From NCBI RefSeq assembly GCF_052324685.1, contig NC_135218.1, positions 14,795,858-14,859,857 on the forward strand: 64,000 nucleotides of DNA, written 5' to 3'. This DNA is from Brachyhypopomus gauderio (taxonomy: Eukaryota > Chordata > Actinopteri > Gymnotiformes > Hypopomidae). This document shows, piece by piece, positions 1 to 10,288 of this stretch (positions are counted from its first letter, which is position 1; each line of letters starts with the position of its first letter). A program made the position numbers and the translations under genes. Under the pieces are notes generated by a model. The model was not told the origin of the DNA. It saw only the letters and a list, made by a program, of their open reading frames with translations, and made no database searches.

Positions 1-35
1 CAGTGAGTGGATATTGTTGTTGTGCTGGGCACACA

Positions 36-1364
36 ATGTGCAGAAGACTAGCAGTACTGCCTAATGCTTGCCTGGAAAGGTACAGATTTCATCCTCTCAC
101 TGTCTTACTGTATGAGCTGGCTACTTTATGGTTAATGAGTTGGTTAGTATATCTGGTTAATTTGTGAGTATTTTGAATTACCAGTATACTAAATCATATT
201 CCATATGTACACTTTAAAGAATGTTTTTATTGCTGTTTCTATAAATTGGTAAAATCATGTTTGGAATATGTGTATTTCAGTACTGTTTACTAGATGACAA
301 TGAAAATGCAATGAAAAACAATTCCATTTGCAAATCACAGGGCTAAAGGATTAAAAGAAAGTGTGGGCAGCTTTCTACAGAAGCAGGACTGGAGGTTGCA
401 CAGCTGTACTAACAAACTGAGGAAACCAAGATACAGGTACATTCTGAATATGACATTTAATACAATATACATCTTGCATAAACCTGGAAATTTTATATTT
501 GTATTCTTCAGTAATGGATGTTGTCTTATCAGATTTTGTATCCATTTGCAGACTCACATTGGAGGAATGTCTGAGGTGGAAAGAATCTTTTGAAAAGCTA
601 CTGTCCAGCAAATGTAAGTACAGAAAACACCAAATAAACTTTACCTAACGCAACAAACCCTATAGTTGCAATAGCACAGTTTATAACAAAAAAGCTATGC
701 CTATTAAAGGATCTTAAAGTGCTAACATTTCTTGTATAGATGTTGCTAAGATGGGACAGTTAGGCTGTCCACTGGATGAAAATGGAGTTGTTACATAGAT
801 GTTGGAGTACTGCTTTGTCTGAACCATGTCAAATACTAAACACTGATGTAACACTGTTCCTTATCTCTGTTTCCTTTCTCTTCCACTAGATGGCTTATAT
901 ACCTTCAGAGCTTTTCTGGTGTCTGAATTCAGTGAGGAGAACATAGCCTTCTACCTGGCCTGCGAGGACTACAGAAACACAGAGTGCATAGCCAAGCTCC
1001 CAGCCAAAGCCCAGAGCATTTACAATGAGTTCATTGGAAGTGAAGCACCCAGAGAGGTGAAAGGCATTCATATTTCATTATTGTACACAACTCTGTAGCG
1101 GGATTTCTCATCACTGATGCTTTGATATTACATATTGCCAGATTTTATTGTACCTATCGTCTATTCCAGGTTAACATCGACCATGAGACACGAGACATTA
1201 CCCAGGTCAACGTGAACAGCCCCACACCAAAATGTTTTGATCTAGCCCAGTATCGGATCTACATCCTTATGGAGAAGGACTGCTATCCACGATTCCTCCG
1301 CTCCACCACATACCGAGATTTGCTTAGCCAGCTGACCAAGGAAAGCTGCAAAGCAGGAAGATGA
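36..1364 (+). CDS. rgs16: R4-subfamily regulator of G-protein signalling, RGS16-like (complete, 5 exons)
   Basis: GTPase-activating protein for Gi/Gq alpha subunits, acting at the inner face of the plasma membrane. Coding exons 36-79, 341-436, 552-613, 890-1056 and 1170-1364, each with GT/AG borders and compatible phases, give 187 residues. The start MCRRLAVLPNACLERAK is the amphipathic, palmitoylation-type N-terminus of RGS4/5/16, with Cys2 and Cys12. The RGS domain spans about residues 63-178, with SEEN at 82-85, the conserved Asn at 137 and MEKDCYPRFLRS at 157-168. SEAPREVNIDHETR favours RGS16 over RGS4, RGS5 or RGS8; that is recall of family sequences, not an alignment. Odd: the nearly invariant Phe-Trp after SEEN is Phe-Tyr (88-89), and the usual Ser of MEKDS is Cys161. 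The promoter lies before the window. The gene call is firm; the rgs16 orthology is moderate. Confidence 0.9.
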
Positions 1365-1747
1365 ATGGCTTCAGGAGCTCACCTACTGGTGTTGGAAGAG
1401 AACCTTGAAAGGGCAAGAAATGAAGTTACCAATGGGGTGTTCTTCTGTTGGAGAAAAGGCCCAGGTGTTGAGTGGGAGGACATTGAAACCCATACAAATC
1501 CACAGGCAGGCAAATAACAGTAAATAAAGTCTCAAACTGTAGCTGTGTTGTGGAGTGGGAGAAGACTACTGTGTCCTTTTGATGGAAGCAAATAGATACA
1601 ATATAGTGTATTAAGAAGAGGACTGTATGGCAACAATGTGACATTGGCACCAACAAAGATATGCTACTGGGAAAGTTAGATGATTTGAATATGCAAAAAA
1701 GATATTGAAATATTTCACATAAGGCCTGACATTTTTATAGAGAATGA

Positions 1748-1771
1748 GTATTTATTTATTTATTTATTTAC
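1748..1771 (+). promoter_or_regulatory. AU-rich element in the rgs16-like 3' UTR
   Basis: Five overlapping ATTTA pentamers lie about 390 bases after the stop and just before the polyadenylation signals. This is the layout of class II AU-rich elements, which shorten mRNA half-life in induced genes. A role in rgs16-like mRNA turnover is inference. Confidence 0.55.
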
Positions 1772-1799
1772 ATTTGCGATATACTAGTACATTTCTGTA

Positions 1800-1832
1800 A
1801 ATAAAAATATATGTAAAATTATAAGAAATAAA
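1800..1832 (+). terminator. Polyadenylation signals of the rgs16-like gene
   Basis: AATAAA occurs at 1800-1805 and again at 1827-1832, about 440-470 bases after the stop codon at 1362-1364. This gives a 3' UTR of about 0.45-0.5 kb. Confidence 0.55.
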
Positions 1833-3649
1833 TGGGACCAGAAAATGACATTTTGCATCAATTTTTTTTGCATCATATTACACACATCAGATTTCTCTAA
1901 TAAAATATACCAAAGACAATCAACGAGTAAATGTGAATCCTATGATCATGTGATTAAGTTCAGCAAAGCCAGAACAAGCACACATGAATTGTTAAATCAC
2001 ACTCTGCTCTTTCTATTTTCTTTCAAACCACAGTACAGAATATGCATAATTATACTGCTATGTGAACCATTTGTGCAGCATTCCGAACTTTTCATCCTAC
2101 AGTAAACAAACGTGATTGAGCTACTAAGTTGTTTCATATTAAATCCTGTGGCTCAGTAGCAGACAGCAGCATGCAGTCTGGGTTTACAAAGTTGCCAAGG
2201 CAACTTCTTGGGCCAGGTTACAAAGCAGAAAACACACGATTTCCTCAGTTCTCTTTTCCTTACTATCTCTCACGCAGACATCAAAGCGACAAGGTTTACA
2301 TAAGCACTGATCGAACATTGATTCCTGGAAACAGGAAATCCATTTGATAAGGCATTCGCGTCTTAGAAAAGCCAATGACAAAGGCTTGGTTGTCATTTTT
2401 TAGTTTCAACAATAAGTCACATGTACTAAAAAGAAATAAAGCATTTCCCAGGGCTTGAATCAAAGCCAACGTCACGTAGAGTAAGTTCAACAAACTCTCA
2501 TGTTCCAATGTGTATTTCTGAACTGTCTGTAATTAGGATGGAATCAAATTTCAAGCACAACATAATCAAATTACAACAATGTTTTGACTGAACCCATGAT
2601 CAATTAATACATTTACTATCAATACCAACCACTCTATCTACAGCCAACATGGAAGCAAGATAACATGCTTAGCCATGTTGAATCTGCATTTGTGAATATT
2701 CAATTTCATCAGCTAAGAGGACAGCAACAGATGGCACAGTACTTGTAATATGCAGCATTCACCACCATGAAAACATAAAGACTCTGGCTTAAATGGCCTA
2801 AGCATTACATGTGAGGTTTCACCCTAGATATATCTACCAACTGCTCAGATGTTCCAATAGGTTAAACTACTCTGGAAGGCAGGTTTTCTATTAGTGGGAA
2901 TTTGATCACTAATTGAATGGCTGTAAATATTAAAAGACTGCTGATTCTATGAGCTAACAGTTATCCGTATTATGTAATGTCAGTTTCTAGGTACAAGAGA
3001 AGGCCAAATGCATCAGACATTTTCTACATTTCTGTTATCCAAAGAAATTGTTAACATTGTGAAACAGTTATTGGTGGAATTTGTTACACCTTTGTATACA
3101 TACAGAAACTATTCAGCTATATACTAACTTCACTTCTGAATTTTGAATTTTCAGTTTGAACAATGTATGTATTTTGGTCAGTTTTAACCTAAACTATGTA
3201 AGCAACCAATAATGATCTGGCTAAAAAAGTAGCCAAACTTTATGTAAATCATTATTTTGGCAGAATATGCTTATACATGGCAAAATATTTCAGTTAACTG
3301 GCAGATGCGCAAGCTTAGACTACATTTTAGACTTTGTTAACATTATTATAATGCTCTGAACCACCTTACATTTTGGAGATGTGTATTAACTACACCATAT
3401 GCTATATGTGTGGATAATAATCCACAAGCATATGCTATATGTGTGGATAATTAAACCTAAATTTTAAATATAACTATCCACGGGAGTCTCAGTAACTATT
3501 ACTGAAAGTGTGGAAAAATGATTTGTAGACTATTATTTGTGAAGATTGCATTTGACAAATATAGAACAACATCGCCTCCGTGTGGTTCATCAGCAATATA
3601 ACATCAGAATGCAGTGAAGTGGATGAAGTTTGAATGAGTGTACTCTCCA
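1833..3649. other. Intergenic, no gene seen
   Basis: AT-rich sequence with only short stop-bounded frames. A 23-bp unit is repeated in direct orientation at about 3396-3418 and 3429-3451. No coding exon, RNA gene or recognisable transposon was found. Confidence 0.5.
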
Positions 3650-3829
3650 GCAGAGGTGTCAATTTCAGGTTCAGAAAGTAAAAGTCCTCACCAGGATTTT
3701 GCTCAAGCTTGCTAGATTTTCTAATTAGTACAATCCAGGTAAAATTAGTGAAATGAACACAATCCAGGAAGCCTGAGCAAAATCCTGGTGAAGACTTTTA
3801 CTTTCTGAACCTGGAATTGACACGTCTGC
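3650..3829. mobile_element. Foldback (hairpin) repeat
   Basis: Two 61-bp arms, 3650-3710 and 3769-3829, are inverted copies with about four mismatches and enclose a 58-bp centre that holds ACAATCCAGG twice. There is no coding capacity, so this is a non-autonomous foldback or MITE-type element. No target duplication was identified and the family is not assigned. Confidence 0.7.
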
Positions 3830-4165
3830 ATCTGAGATACTTCTCCTGCAACACAGATTTATTCTGATTCATTATTCAGACTTATTATTATTATATTATT
3901 ATTATTAGACTGCAGGTTACATTAATTCTTAAATGTTTGCATCTTGATTTTCCTGTATCAGAATTTAGTCTTTTGTTGTATACAAGCAAATAATTGTATG
4001 ACATATGAAATATAGTTTTAGTCAGGATTTTGGAATCATCAAATATATCACTAAAGAAGGCAGGAAAATTATATTATATTACCTTATGCAAGGGCTACAC
4101 TACACAATTGTCTAATTGTGGTATTTGATCTCCATGTTATATTTGATCACATAGACCAGAGTATC

Positions 4166-4461
4166 TGTGACGGGCAGGGTGAGCGAAAATAAATGGAAGC
4201 GATCCCGCCAAGTCTCAGGGAAATAGGATGGTTTAATATGTAAAGTGCGCAAACCAAAACCCGTGAACTGATCCGAATTAAGGATATAATAACCAGCAGT
4301 CAACTGGTACAAAGACAAGACATATATAGACGAACAAACGACCCTCAGGTGAGACGGATCGCGGGCTCCGCCCACCTGAGGGACGAACACAACGCCACAC
4401 CCACAGGACAAGCTGCTGCTGTAGACGGGGGCGACCAGTAGGGGGCCGCCGTACCGTGACA
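4166..4461 (-). repeat. LTR, left copy
   Basis: A 296-bp terminal repeat, near-identical to 5850-6145. On the minus strand it reads TGTCACGGTACGG...CCCGTCACA and carries a TATATA stretch usable as a core promoter. Confidence 0.88.
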
Positions 4462-4838
4462 GATCCCCCCTCCAAGCCGCACTCCCCTCCACCGGCTGTG
4501 CGGCCTACAGCAGCAGCACACAAAACAAAGGGGCAGGCAGGCAGGGACAAGGGACACGCCCCCTGTAGTCCCGGAGCTGAAACACAAAACACAAACACAG
4601 GTTAGCTCGCCTACCTGGGCGGGACCCTGGACCGACTGGGCCGTCAACAAGACAAAACCACGCCCCGGTCGGTCACAGGGCCCTCACGCCCTAACCGGCA
4701 TTAAGCCGCATAGCCCCACAGGTGCGAGGACGACGGGCCACGGCTCCTTGTCCGTCCGGGGTGTATGTGTGTGCAGGTTACCTCCCTGGGGCGTGGCTAC
4801 GTCACCTCCAGGACCCCGTGGAAGGGTCTCCGTCTTGT

Positions 4839-4956
4839 GCAGGAGCTCTTCAGACCGGAGCCCCATGGTCCCCAAACATCCGGGGGCCCCAACCCTCTAG
4901 GGAGGGGCTCTTTAAGACCGGGCTCCGGTCACCCCACAACATAAGGGGGCTCCTGC
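4839..4956. other. Nested perfect inverted repeats inside the LTR element
   Basis: GCAGGAGC at 4839-4846 pairs with GCTCCTGC at 4949-4956. Inside it, GACCGGAGCCC at 4853-4863 pairs with GGGCTCCGGTC at 4920-4930, an 11-bp perfect stem. Smaller stems lie within the loop. The shared nesting suggests one folded RNA domain. Confidence 0.6.
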
Positions 4957-5194
4957 CAGGTGGAGACCTCCACAAGGCCCAGGAACGCCACGATCCACCG
5001 CCAGGGAGAAGCACCTGCACATAAAACACAAAATGCACACACACACCCACACACACCAACACAAAACATAGACGCGCACTGCCCTGATCCCCCTTACAAT
5101 GGGGGAGGGGTCTCCGTCTTAGCAGGGGACCTCCACCTGCTCAGGAGAACCCCCCACATTCCTGGTCAGGGCCTCCCTCAGGAGCGACGCCCTC

Positions 5195-5231
5195 CGTGCC
5201 ACTCCCCGTGGCACGGGACCATCACTGGTCC
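5195..5231. other. Two adjacent perfect hairpins
   Basis: CGTGCCAC (5195-5202) and GTGGCACG (5208-5215) enclose a 5-base loop. GGACCA (5216-5221) and TGGTCC (5226-5231) enclose a 4-base loop. The two stems lie back to back inside the non-autonomous LTR element. Confidence 0.6.
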
Positions 5232-5399
5232 ACCCCCAACACACACTCAAGGGGGAGGAGCATGTGTGGAATTACATTCAACATAATCACGGGCACGCAA
5301 GAACAACACACACGCAAAGACTAGACAAAAATGGTGTACAGACGACGAACGGACGAGACCCACACATGCGCGCTCGGTTTAAACACATAACAGCGACGC

Positions 5400-5472
5400 G
5401 CCGCTCGTGTTCGCAGTCACTCCCCACATGAAACACAACACAACGGGGAGCGAGGCGACAGTGAGGAGCGGC
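5400..5472. other. Inverted-repeat domain in the LTR element
   Basis: GCCGCTC at 5400-5406 pairs with GAGCGGC at 5466-5472, enclosing CTCCCC (5420-5425) paired with GGGGAG (5445-5450). Confidence 0.5.
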
Positions 5473-5570
5473 TTCCGCGCTTTACACAAAACATTGAACA
5501 TTCAACACCACGAGCACGCACCCTGATCCAGACGCCCGTTCACACGTACACACTTTACACTCACACAACA

Positions 5571-5645
5571 TGAAGAGTTTCCCGGGGAAGACGCCCCGGT
5601 CTTCGCCGTGCCACTCACAACACTAATGCACGGCGAAACTCTTCA
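5571..5645. other. Three-armed RNA fold, unit 1
   Basis: The closing stem is TGAAGAGTTT (5571-5580) with AAACTCTTCA (5636-5645). It encloses two hairpins: CCGGGG (5582-5587) with CCCCGG (5594-5599), and CGCCGTGC (5604-5611) with GCACGGCG (5628-5635). Unit 2 follows about 20 bases later with the same plan. Confidence 0.65.
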
Positions 5646-5665
5646 GACAGACAAACAATGTACAG

Positions 5666-5748
5666 GAAGAGCTTTCCCAGGGCAGACTGCCCTGGTCCTC
5701 GCCGTGCTACACACATACACAAAACACATAAGCACGGCGAAGCTCTTC
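5666..5748. other. Three-armed RNA fold, unit 2
   Basis: The closing stem is GAAGAGCTT (5666-5674) with AAGCTCTTC (5740-5748). Inner hairpins are CCAGGGCA (5677-5684) with TGCCCTGG (5688-5695), and CGCCGTGC (5700-5707) with GCACGGCG (5732-5739). Relative to unit 1, the closing stem and first hairpin differ in sequence but still pair fully, while the third stem is identical. Confidence 0.65.
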
Positions 5749-5849
5749 ACACAAAACACCACGCAGACAAACACTTACCACGAGACATGACCACGAACGA
5801 AGGAGAAAGCAAAGGAGACTGGCGGCTTCCGAAGGGAGGCTGGTTATTC

Positions 5850-6145
5850 TGTGACGGGCAGGGTGAGCGAAAATAAATGGAAGCGATCCCGCCAAGTCTC
5901 AGGGAAATAGGATGGTTTAATATGTAAAGTGCGCAAACCAAAACCCGTGAACTGATCCGAATTAAGGATATAATAACCAGCAGTCAACTGGTACAAAGAC
6001 AAGACATATATAGACGAACAAATGACCCTCAGGTGAGACGGATCGCGGGCTCCGCCCACCTGAGGGACGAACACAACGCCACACCCACAGGACAAGCTGC
6101 TGCTGTAGACGGGGGCGACCAGTAGGGGGCCGCCGTACCGTGACA
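5850..6145 (-). repeat. LTR, right copy
   Basis: A 296-bp copy of 4166-4461, followed directly by GTATC. In the inferred minus orientation this is the 5' LTR, so the two folded units at 5571-5748 lie about 100-280 bases downstream of it. Confidence 0.88.
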
Positions 6146-6687
6146 GTATCTTACATGATAGGACAGAAAACCTCATTGGGGTCAGGGGAATGTCACCCTT
6201 CTTGATAAGATTTTAGTAAACTGTAAATAAAATAAAATTATACAATTTGTTTAAACAACATTTTAAGCAATTGTTAACTAATGTGATAATTAAATTGTGT
6301 TGACATGCACAAACATATGAATGGAGTATTAGAGGGATGGAGGAAGGAGTGGGCAAAAATAATGTCAGACTTGTTTTCAATTAGTTGAGGCCATCCAGAT
6401 TTTAATGTCCCTTAAGATACTTCAGATCATTACACTTTAGTGGGAGATTGAGTTGCACATCCTCAGCACAGCAGTGGAGATACACTTCTGAATCATATTT
6501 CCCAATGGAAGCATATAATGAGAAGAGAACAGGCTCTAATACAGATCATTAAGAGACTTCTCAATGGTGGAAACACAGGAAAATAAAATGGCAACATTAA
6601 TTGCAAAGATTTTATGACAAAGACAGGACTTGAACCAGTTCAGTACTGCCAACGACCTGCTCAAATCCTTCAAGGAGACTGTGGGAT

Positions 6688-6963
6688 TGTCACACTACAT
6701 AGGCCCCCTGCCGGCTGCCCCCCTCAGCAGCGGCAGTATTTCATATTGCCCTGTTGTTCCCTCAGATGGGCGTGGCCCATTAGGAAACCTGACACCTGAG
6801 GGTCATTTGTCTGCCTGTATACAGTATACTTTGTCTTTGTACCAGTTGACTGCTGGTTACTGTATCCTTAATTTGGATTATGTTATGGGTTTTGCGGTGG
6901 TGCACTTTATTCATTTATTCCTGCTTTTTCCCTGAGACTGGCGTATCGCTTGCTTCCGTCACA
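6688..6963 (+). mobile_element. Diverged solo LTR of the same family
   Basis: Begins TGTCAC and ends CCGTCACA. It matches the minus-strand form of the 4166-4461 LTR along its length, for example around TTTGTACCAGTTGACTGCTGG and CCCTGAGACT. It is about 276 bp, with many substitutions and no clear target duplication, so it is older. It is inverted relative to the neighbouring full element. Confidence 0.75.
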
Positions 6964-7585
6964 AAGTCACACAATCATTAGTATTCTTAAATGAAGCAGA
7001 CAGTGTGCTTTTAATGATTCTAAAAAAGATATGGAGACCAACTGAATTTTTTGTGAATTTTTGCCAGTGATAAAACTCACTGACCAATCACCATTGCTTC
7101 TGGTGTTGGCATAGCAACATCCAAGATGACCAATCAGCTTATTTTATTTATATCTCAGCACCTAATACTTTTTGACAAATTTTATAAAGCTTATAAGAAC
7201 AACAATATGAAAGGCATGATCTAGAAAGTCAAGCAGATCAGCCTGGCAATGAAGATGGTAACATCTGTGATCCATTTTCATCAAACAAGCTAAACAAATA
7301 ATATATTACCTATTATCTATCATGTATCACGCTAAAACCCTGCAACCAGTTGACCTATAGAATTGTTTTTTGATGTTGTTGATGTTTTGATTATTTTTTT
7401 CTGTAGGCTATTATTCTGTAGGCTAGTGCTATAGAAAAACCTCACAGACACATGAAAAAAGAGGAGATGGATATCAGAAGTCAAGCAGCCAAAAAAATGA
7501 AATGGAAATTCATGCAAGTGATGTGTTTTCAGAAGGAAGCAACCTGCAGTCTGTGTCTGTGGATCTCCGTAGGTGCGGTTACGTC

Positions 7586-7790
7586 TTGTGACAATCCGTC
7601 TCACCTGTGGCTCGTCTCGTCATCACTTGGGGTTTATGTGGTTTGTCTATTTAATGTGCGTTAACACAGTGTCCTGTGCTCGTCGTTGTTTAAGTGTGAC
7701 ACGTTCATTGTTATCGTGTTTTGTGTGCGCTGTCTGCGCTTTATGTATAAATTAAAAAGTGATGTTTTGCTGTGCATGTTGGACTCGTGC
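7586..7790 (+). repeat. LTR-like remnant (tentative)
   Basis: CpG-bearing stretch with the run CTCACCTGTGGCTCGTCTCG, a TCTATTTAA promoter-like site and AATTAAA before a GT-rich tail. The composition resembles fish LTRs and is unlike its AT-rich surroundings. The ends are not defined. Confidence 0.3.
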
Positions 7791-8190
7791 CTAATAGTAA
7801 TTAGATGCATAACTCTGCTTGGGACATGATTTAAAGTAATTTGCAATTTGGGCAATGGCAACAAAAATGAGCAAGACTGTGGTGATAAAGCAGGACAGAG
7901 AGATGGAAAGAGGGAGGGAGAGAGTGATGAGATGCAGGGTCTTAAAAGTCTTCTATCATCATCTCTTGTAACAAGTAAGAACAGTGGGAACCTAGAATAC
8001 TTAGAAAGAAAGTGTGAAAAAAACCGCCCGCTGAGAGGCAGACACGGGTCGGACGTTGCTTCTTGATGTCATGTTCGGTGTGTGAAGTCCACTAGAGTCT
8101 GTTAGCATTAAAGCATCAGCAAACTCTAGTTGGGATCACTTAACCAGTTGTGTCTCAAATGCTTGCTGCTTTGCTATATAACCGATCAGT

Positions 8191-8460
8191 ATAAATCAGG
8201 GTTGCCAACTTTTCAAGATCACTTGGAGTGAGATTTTAACCTGGGGGGACACAAATTATTACACAAAGTATTATTTCGCGATCGATCGCCAGTGGTTAGT
8301 GCCACAGCGAACTAGTAGCTCATTGAATCATAGATATGGATCAGAGGTAAATAAACTAGATTTTTTTTTTCGGCGTGAGATATCGGATGTGTGGCGTGTG
8401 AAGACAATCAAATGTGTGTGTCTCACACTCAATGCGTGAGAGTTGGCAACCCTGATAAAT
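8191..8460. mobile_element. 258-bp MITE with terminal inverted repeats
   Basis: The element at 8197-8454 starts CAGGGTTGCCAACT and ends AGTTGGCAACCCTG, perfect 14-bp inverted ends. ATAAAT flanks it on both sides (8191-8196 and 8455-8460). There is no coding capacity. A cut-and-paste DNA transposon derivative; the superfamily is not assigned because a 6-bp duplication could also be a chance part of an 8-bp one. Confidence 0.8.
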
Positions 8461-9837
8461 GCCAGTAAAGGAATGCTGAAATCACCTAACGTTACTAATA
8501 GATGTGAGACATAAGTTAGGTTGCGCTAACCTCTGTGGAAGCTCAATGCATTCCTGTTCAGGAGAAAATGAACCAACTTGGCATCCATCCATCCAGGCTC
8601 TAAACCTCCATCTTTCAAATCGCCAATATTTACTCACGTTTTACGACGTTTCTATTCATGGAGCTTTTGAGAGACATGCAGAGGATTTTTAGGACAGGAA
8701 GAATATAATGAAATCTGTTGATGCAATTTGTTTGTGCACTTCTATGGCAGCAACATGTTACATTTGCCTGCCAATTTGTGTAATATCTGGCAACCAGAAG
8801 AATCAAACCTAAGCGGAAATAGGCACTTGATAGGATCACAGACTAAAACACAAACGTTCCAGTCTGGAATGAAAAGGTTAAAGGAAGACTAGCTGTAGCA
8901 CTGTGGTCACAGAAGCCTGTATTTCAGTTTAGTACATTTCCTTAATCTTTGACAGCTCAACAAAGAATTGGAGCATATTTTGCTGGAAGAAGACCTATGC
9001 TCTAAGGCATTGAATGATAGATCAAACTTGCTTCACAGCTAAACCTTTATGAAACTGGAAAAAAACATTTAAAGGAACAAAATATAATATTACTTACTGA
9101 ACCAAGTCATAAAAATGTCAATCAAATGTCATATTCATGTTCCTGAGCCTGTGGAGTGTACGTTCATGACATGGTACCCATGGTGGAGTCGCTCTTGCCT
9201 TCCCAACTTGTTGAATGTCTTATCATTTTACTGGTTTAATCTGACCCGTCATCTGTATGTTTCAGTGTTGGATTTTAAACAGAGTTCACTATGCTTCTCT
9301 AAAAGTACGTTTGGAGAAGCATCTCAAAAAGGCTGATCTGAGAATGGATGGCATTACTTCAAATATATAATATTATAATATATTGACTGGAGCAGCTTTA
9401 GTCCCACTTTAGTCCCACTACATTGTTAATTCTAAACAGATCAACACAGGTTACAGTGAAACTCTATAGTGACTATTAAATGTATGGCTTATTTCAAAGA
9501 CCAATACATTGCTTAACACCTCTATTTGAATGGGTTTATGCCCTTTTAGCATCGCTAGTTGGGACAGGTTTTACACTTTAAGACTTTTTACAGGGACAGT
9601 TTGGAGGAACATTTAGCTTTGAATGAACCTTAATACTATTCTACAAGCTCATATGTTGTTACTTCTGTAATACCAAGCTTTATATGAAAGCATTTACTGG
9701 AACATTTTGTTATACAAAACACTTACTGGATTATTACATCTGTGTTGCTATCCTACCCATATCATCATATGTCTGCAAATTAAAACTACATGCTATATAT
9801 CAAGACCAAAGTCAGCACAGCCATCTAGCAGGACATT
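8461..9837. other. Intergenic, no gene seen
   Basis: AT-rich DNA with only short frames that lack splice context or family similarity. Nothing recognisable. Confidence 0.45.
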
Positions 9838-9910
9838 TTAGAGCACTCCATGCATCCCTCTGTCAACAAGCTTTTTGGAGATGGAAATTTGATTTTCCAG
9901 CTGGACTTCC
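9838..9910 (+). pseudogene. Tc1-type transposase fragment
   Basis: One frame reads MHPSVNKLFGDGNLIFQLDF, matching the stretch before the second catalytic Asp of fish Tc1 (Tcb1-type) transposases. The flanking catalytic regions are missing. The match breaks off exactly where the next repeat-like segment starts. Confidence 0.65.
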
Positions 9911-9914
9911 TATT

Positions 9915-10288
9915 TGTTACTCCACCCTCTTATCATAATTCCCACCTGTTCATAGTTTATTTTCCTTGTTAGTTTGGTCTATTTAAACTCCTTTCTTTGT
10001 CTTGTTCTTTGCTATTTTATTATTTTATTATTTATGTACTGGTTTATTGGTATCTGGTTATTTATAAGTGTTGAATCTTTCTGCTCATTATTTGTCTGTG
10101 TAGTTATTTCCAGTATATGTTGTTTATTCTGCCCGGTTTCCCATTTGTTTGTAAATCATGAATATTCGTGTTGGCTATGTGACACTGGCTTATGACCCCG
10201 GCTCAAATTCTGGATTTGCCCATAATAAACCTCGCTCTCCTCCATGCACACGTTTGCCTCATAGCTGTATAACGCCCCAGCTGTTACA
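9915..10288 (+). repeat. LTR-like segment (tentative)
   Basis: Begins TGTTACTCCACC and ends CAGCTGTTACA. It contains the fish-LTR-like run TTGTTAGTTTGGTCTATTTAA and CCCATAATAAACC (AATAAA) near the end. No target duplication was seen. It is probably a solo LTR that truncated the Tc1 fragment before it; the family is unknown. Confidence 0.4.

Larger units (their letters stand above)
4161..6150 (-). mobile_element. Non-autonomous LTR retrotransposon (TRIM/LARD type) with GTATC target duplication
   Basis: Two 296-bp direct repeats (4166-4461 and 5850-6145) begin TGTGACGGGCAG and end CCGTGACA, so they have TG...CA ends. They are flanked by GTATC on both sides (4161-4165 and 6146-6150). The 1.39-kb interior has no gag or pol homology and no long convincing frame; it is GC-rich and crowded with perfect inverted repeats. 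Orientation is probably minus: read that way, the purine run GGAGGGGGGATC directly precedes the 3' LTR (4462-4473) and a TATATA box lies in the LTR. No standard TGG primer-binding site was seen next to either LTR, which is a weakness. The LTRs differ at one position by eye (C/T in the AAACGACC stretch), so insertion was recent. Confidence 0.85.
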
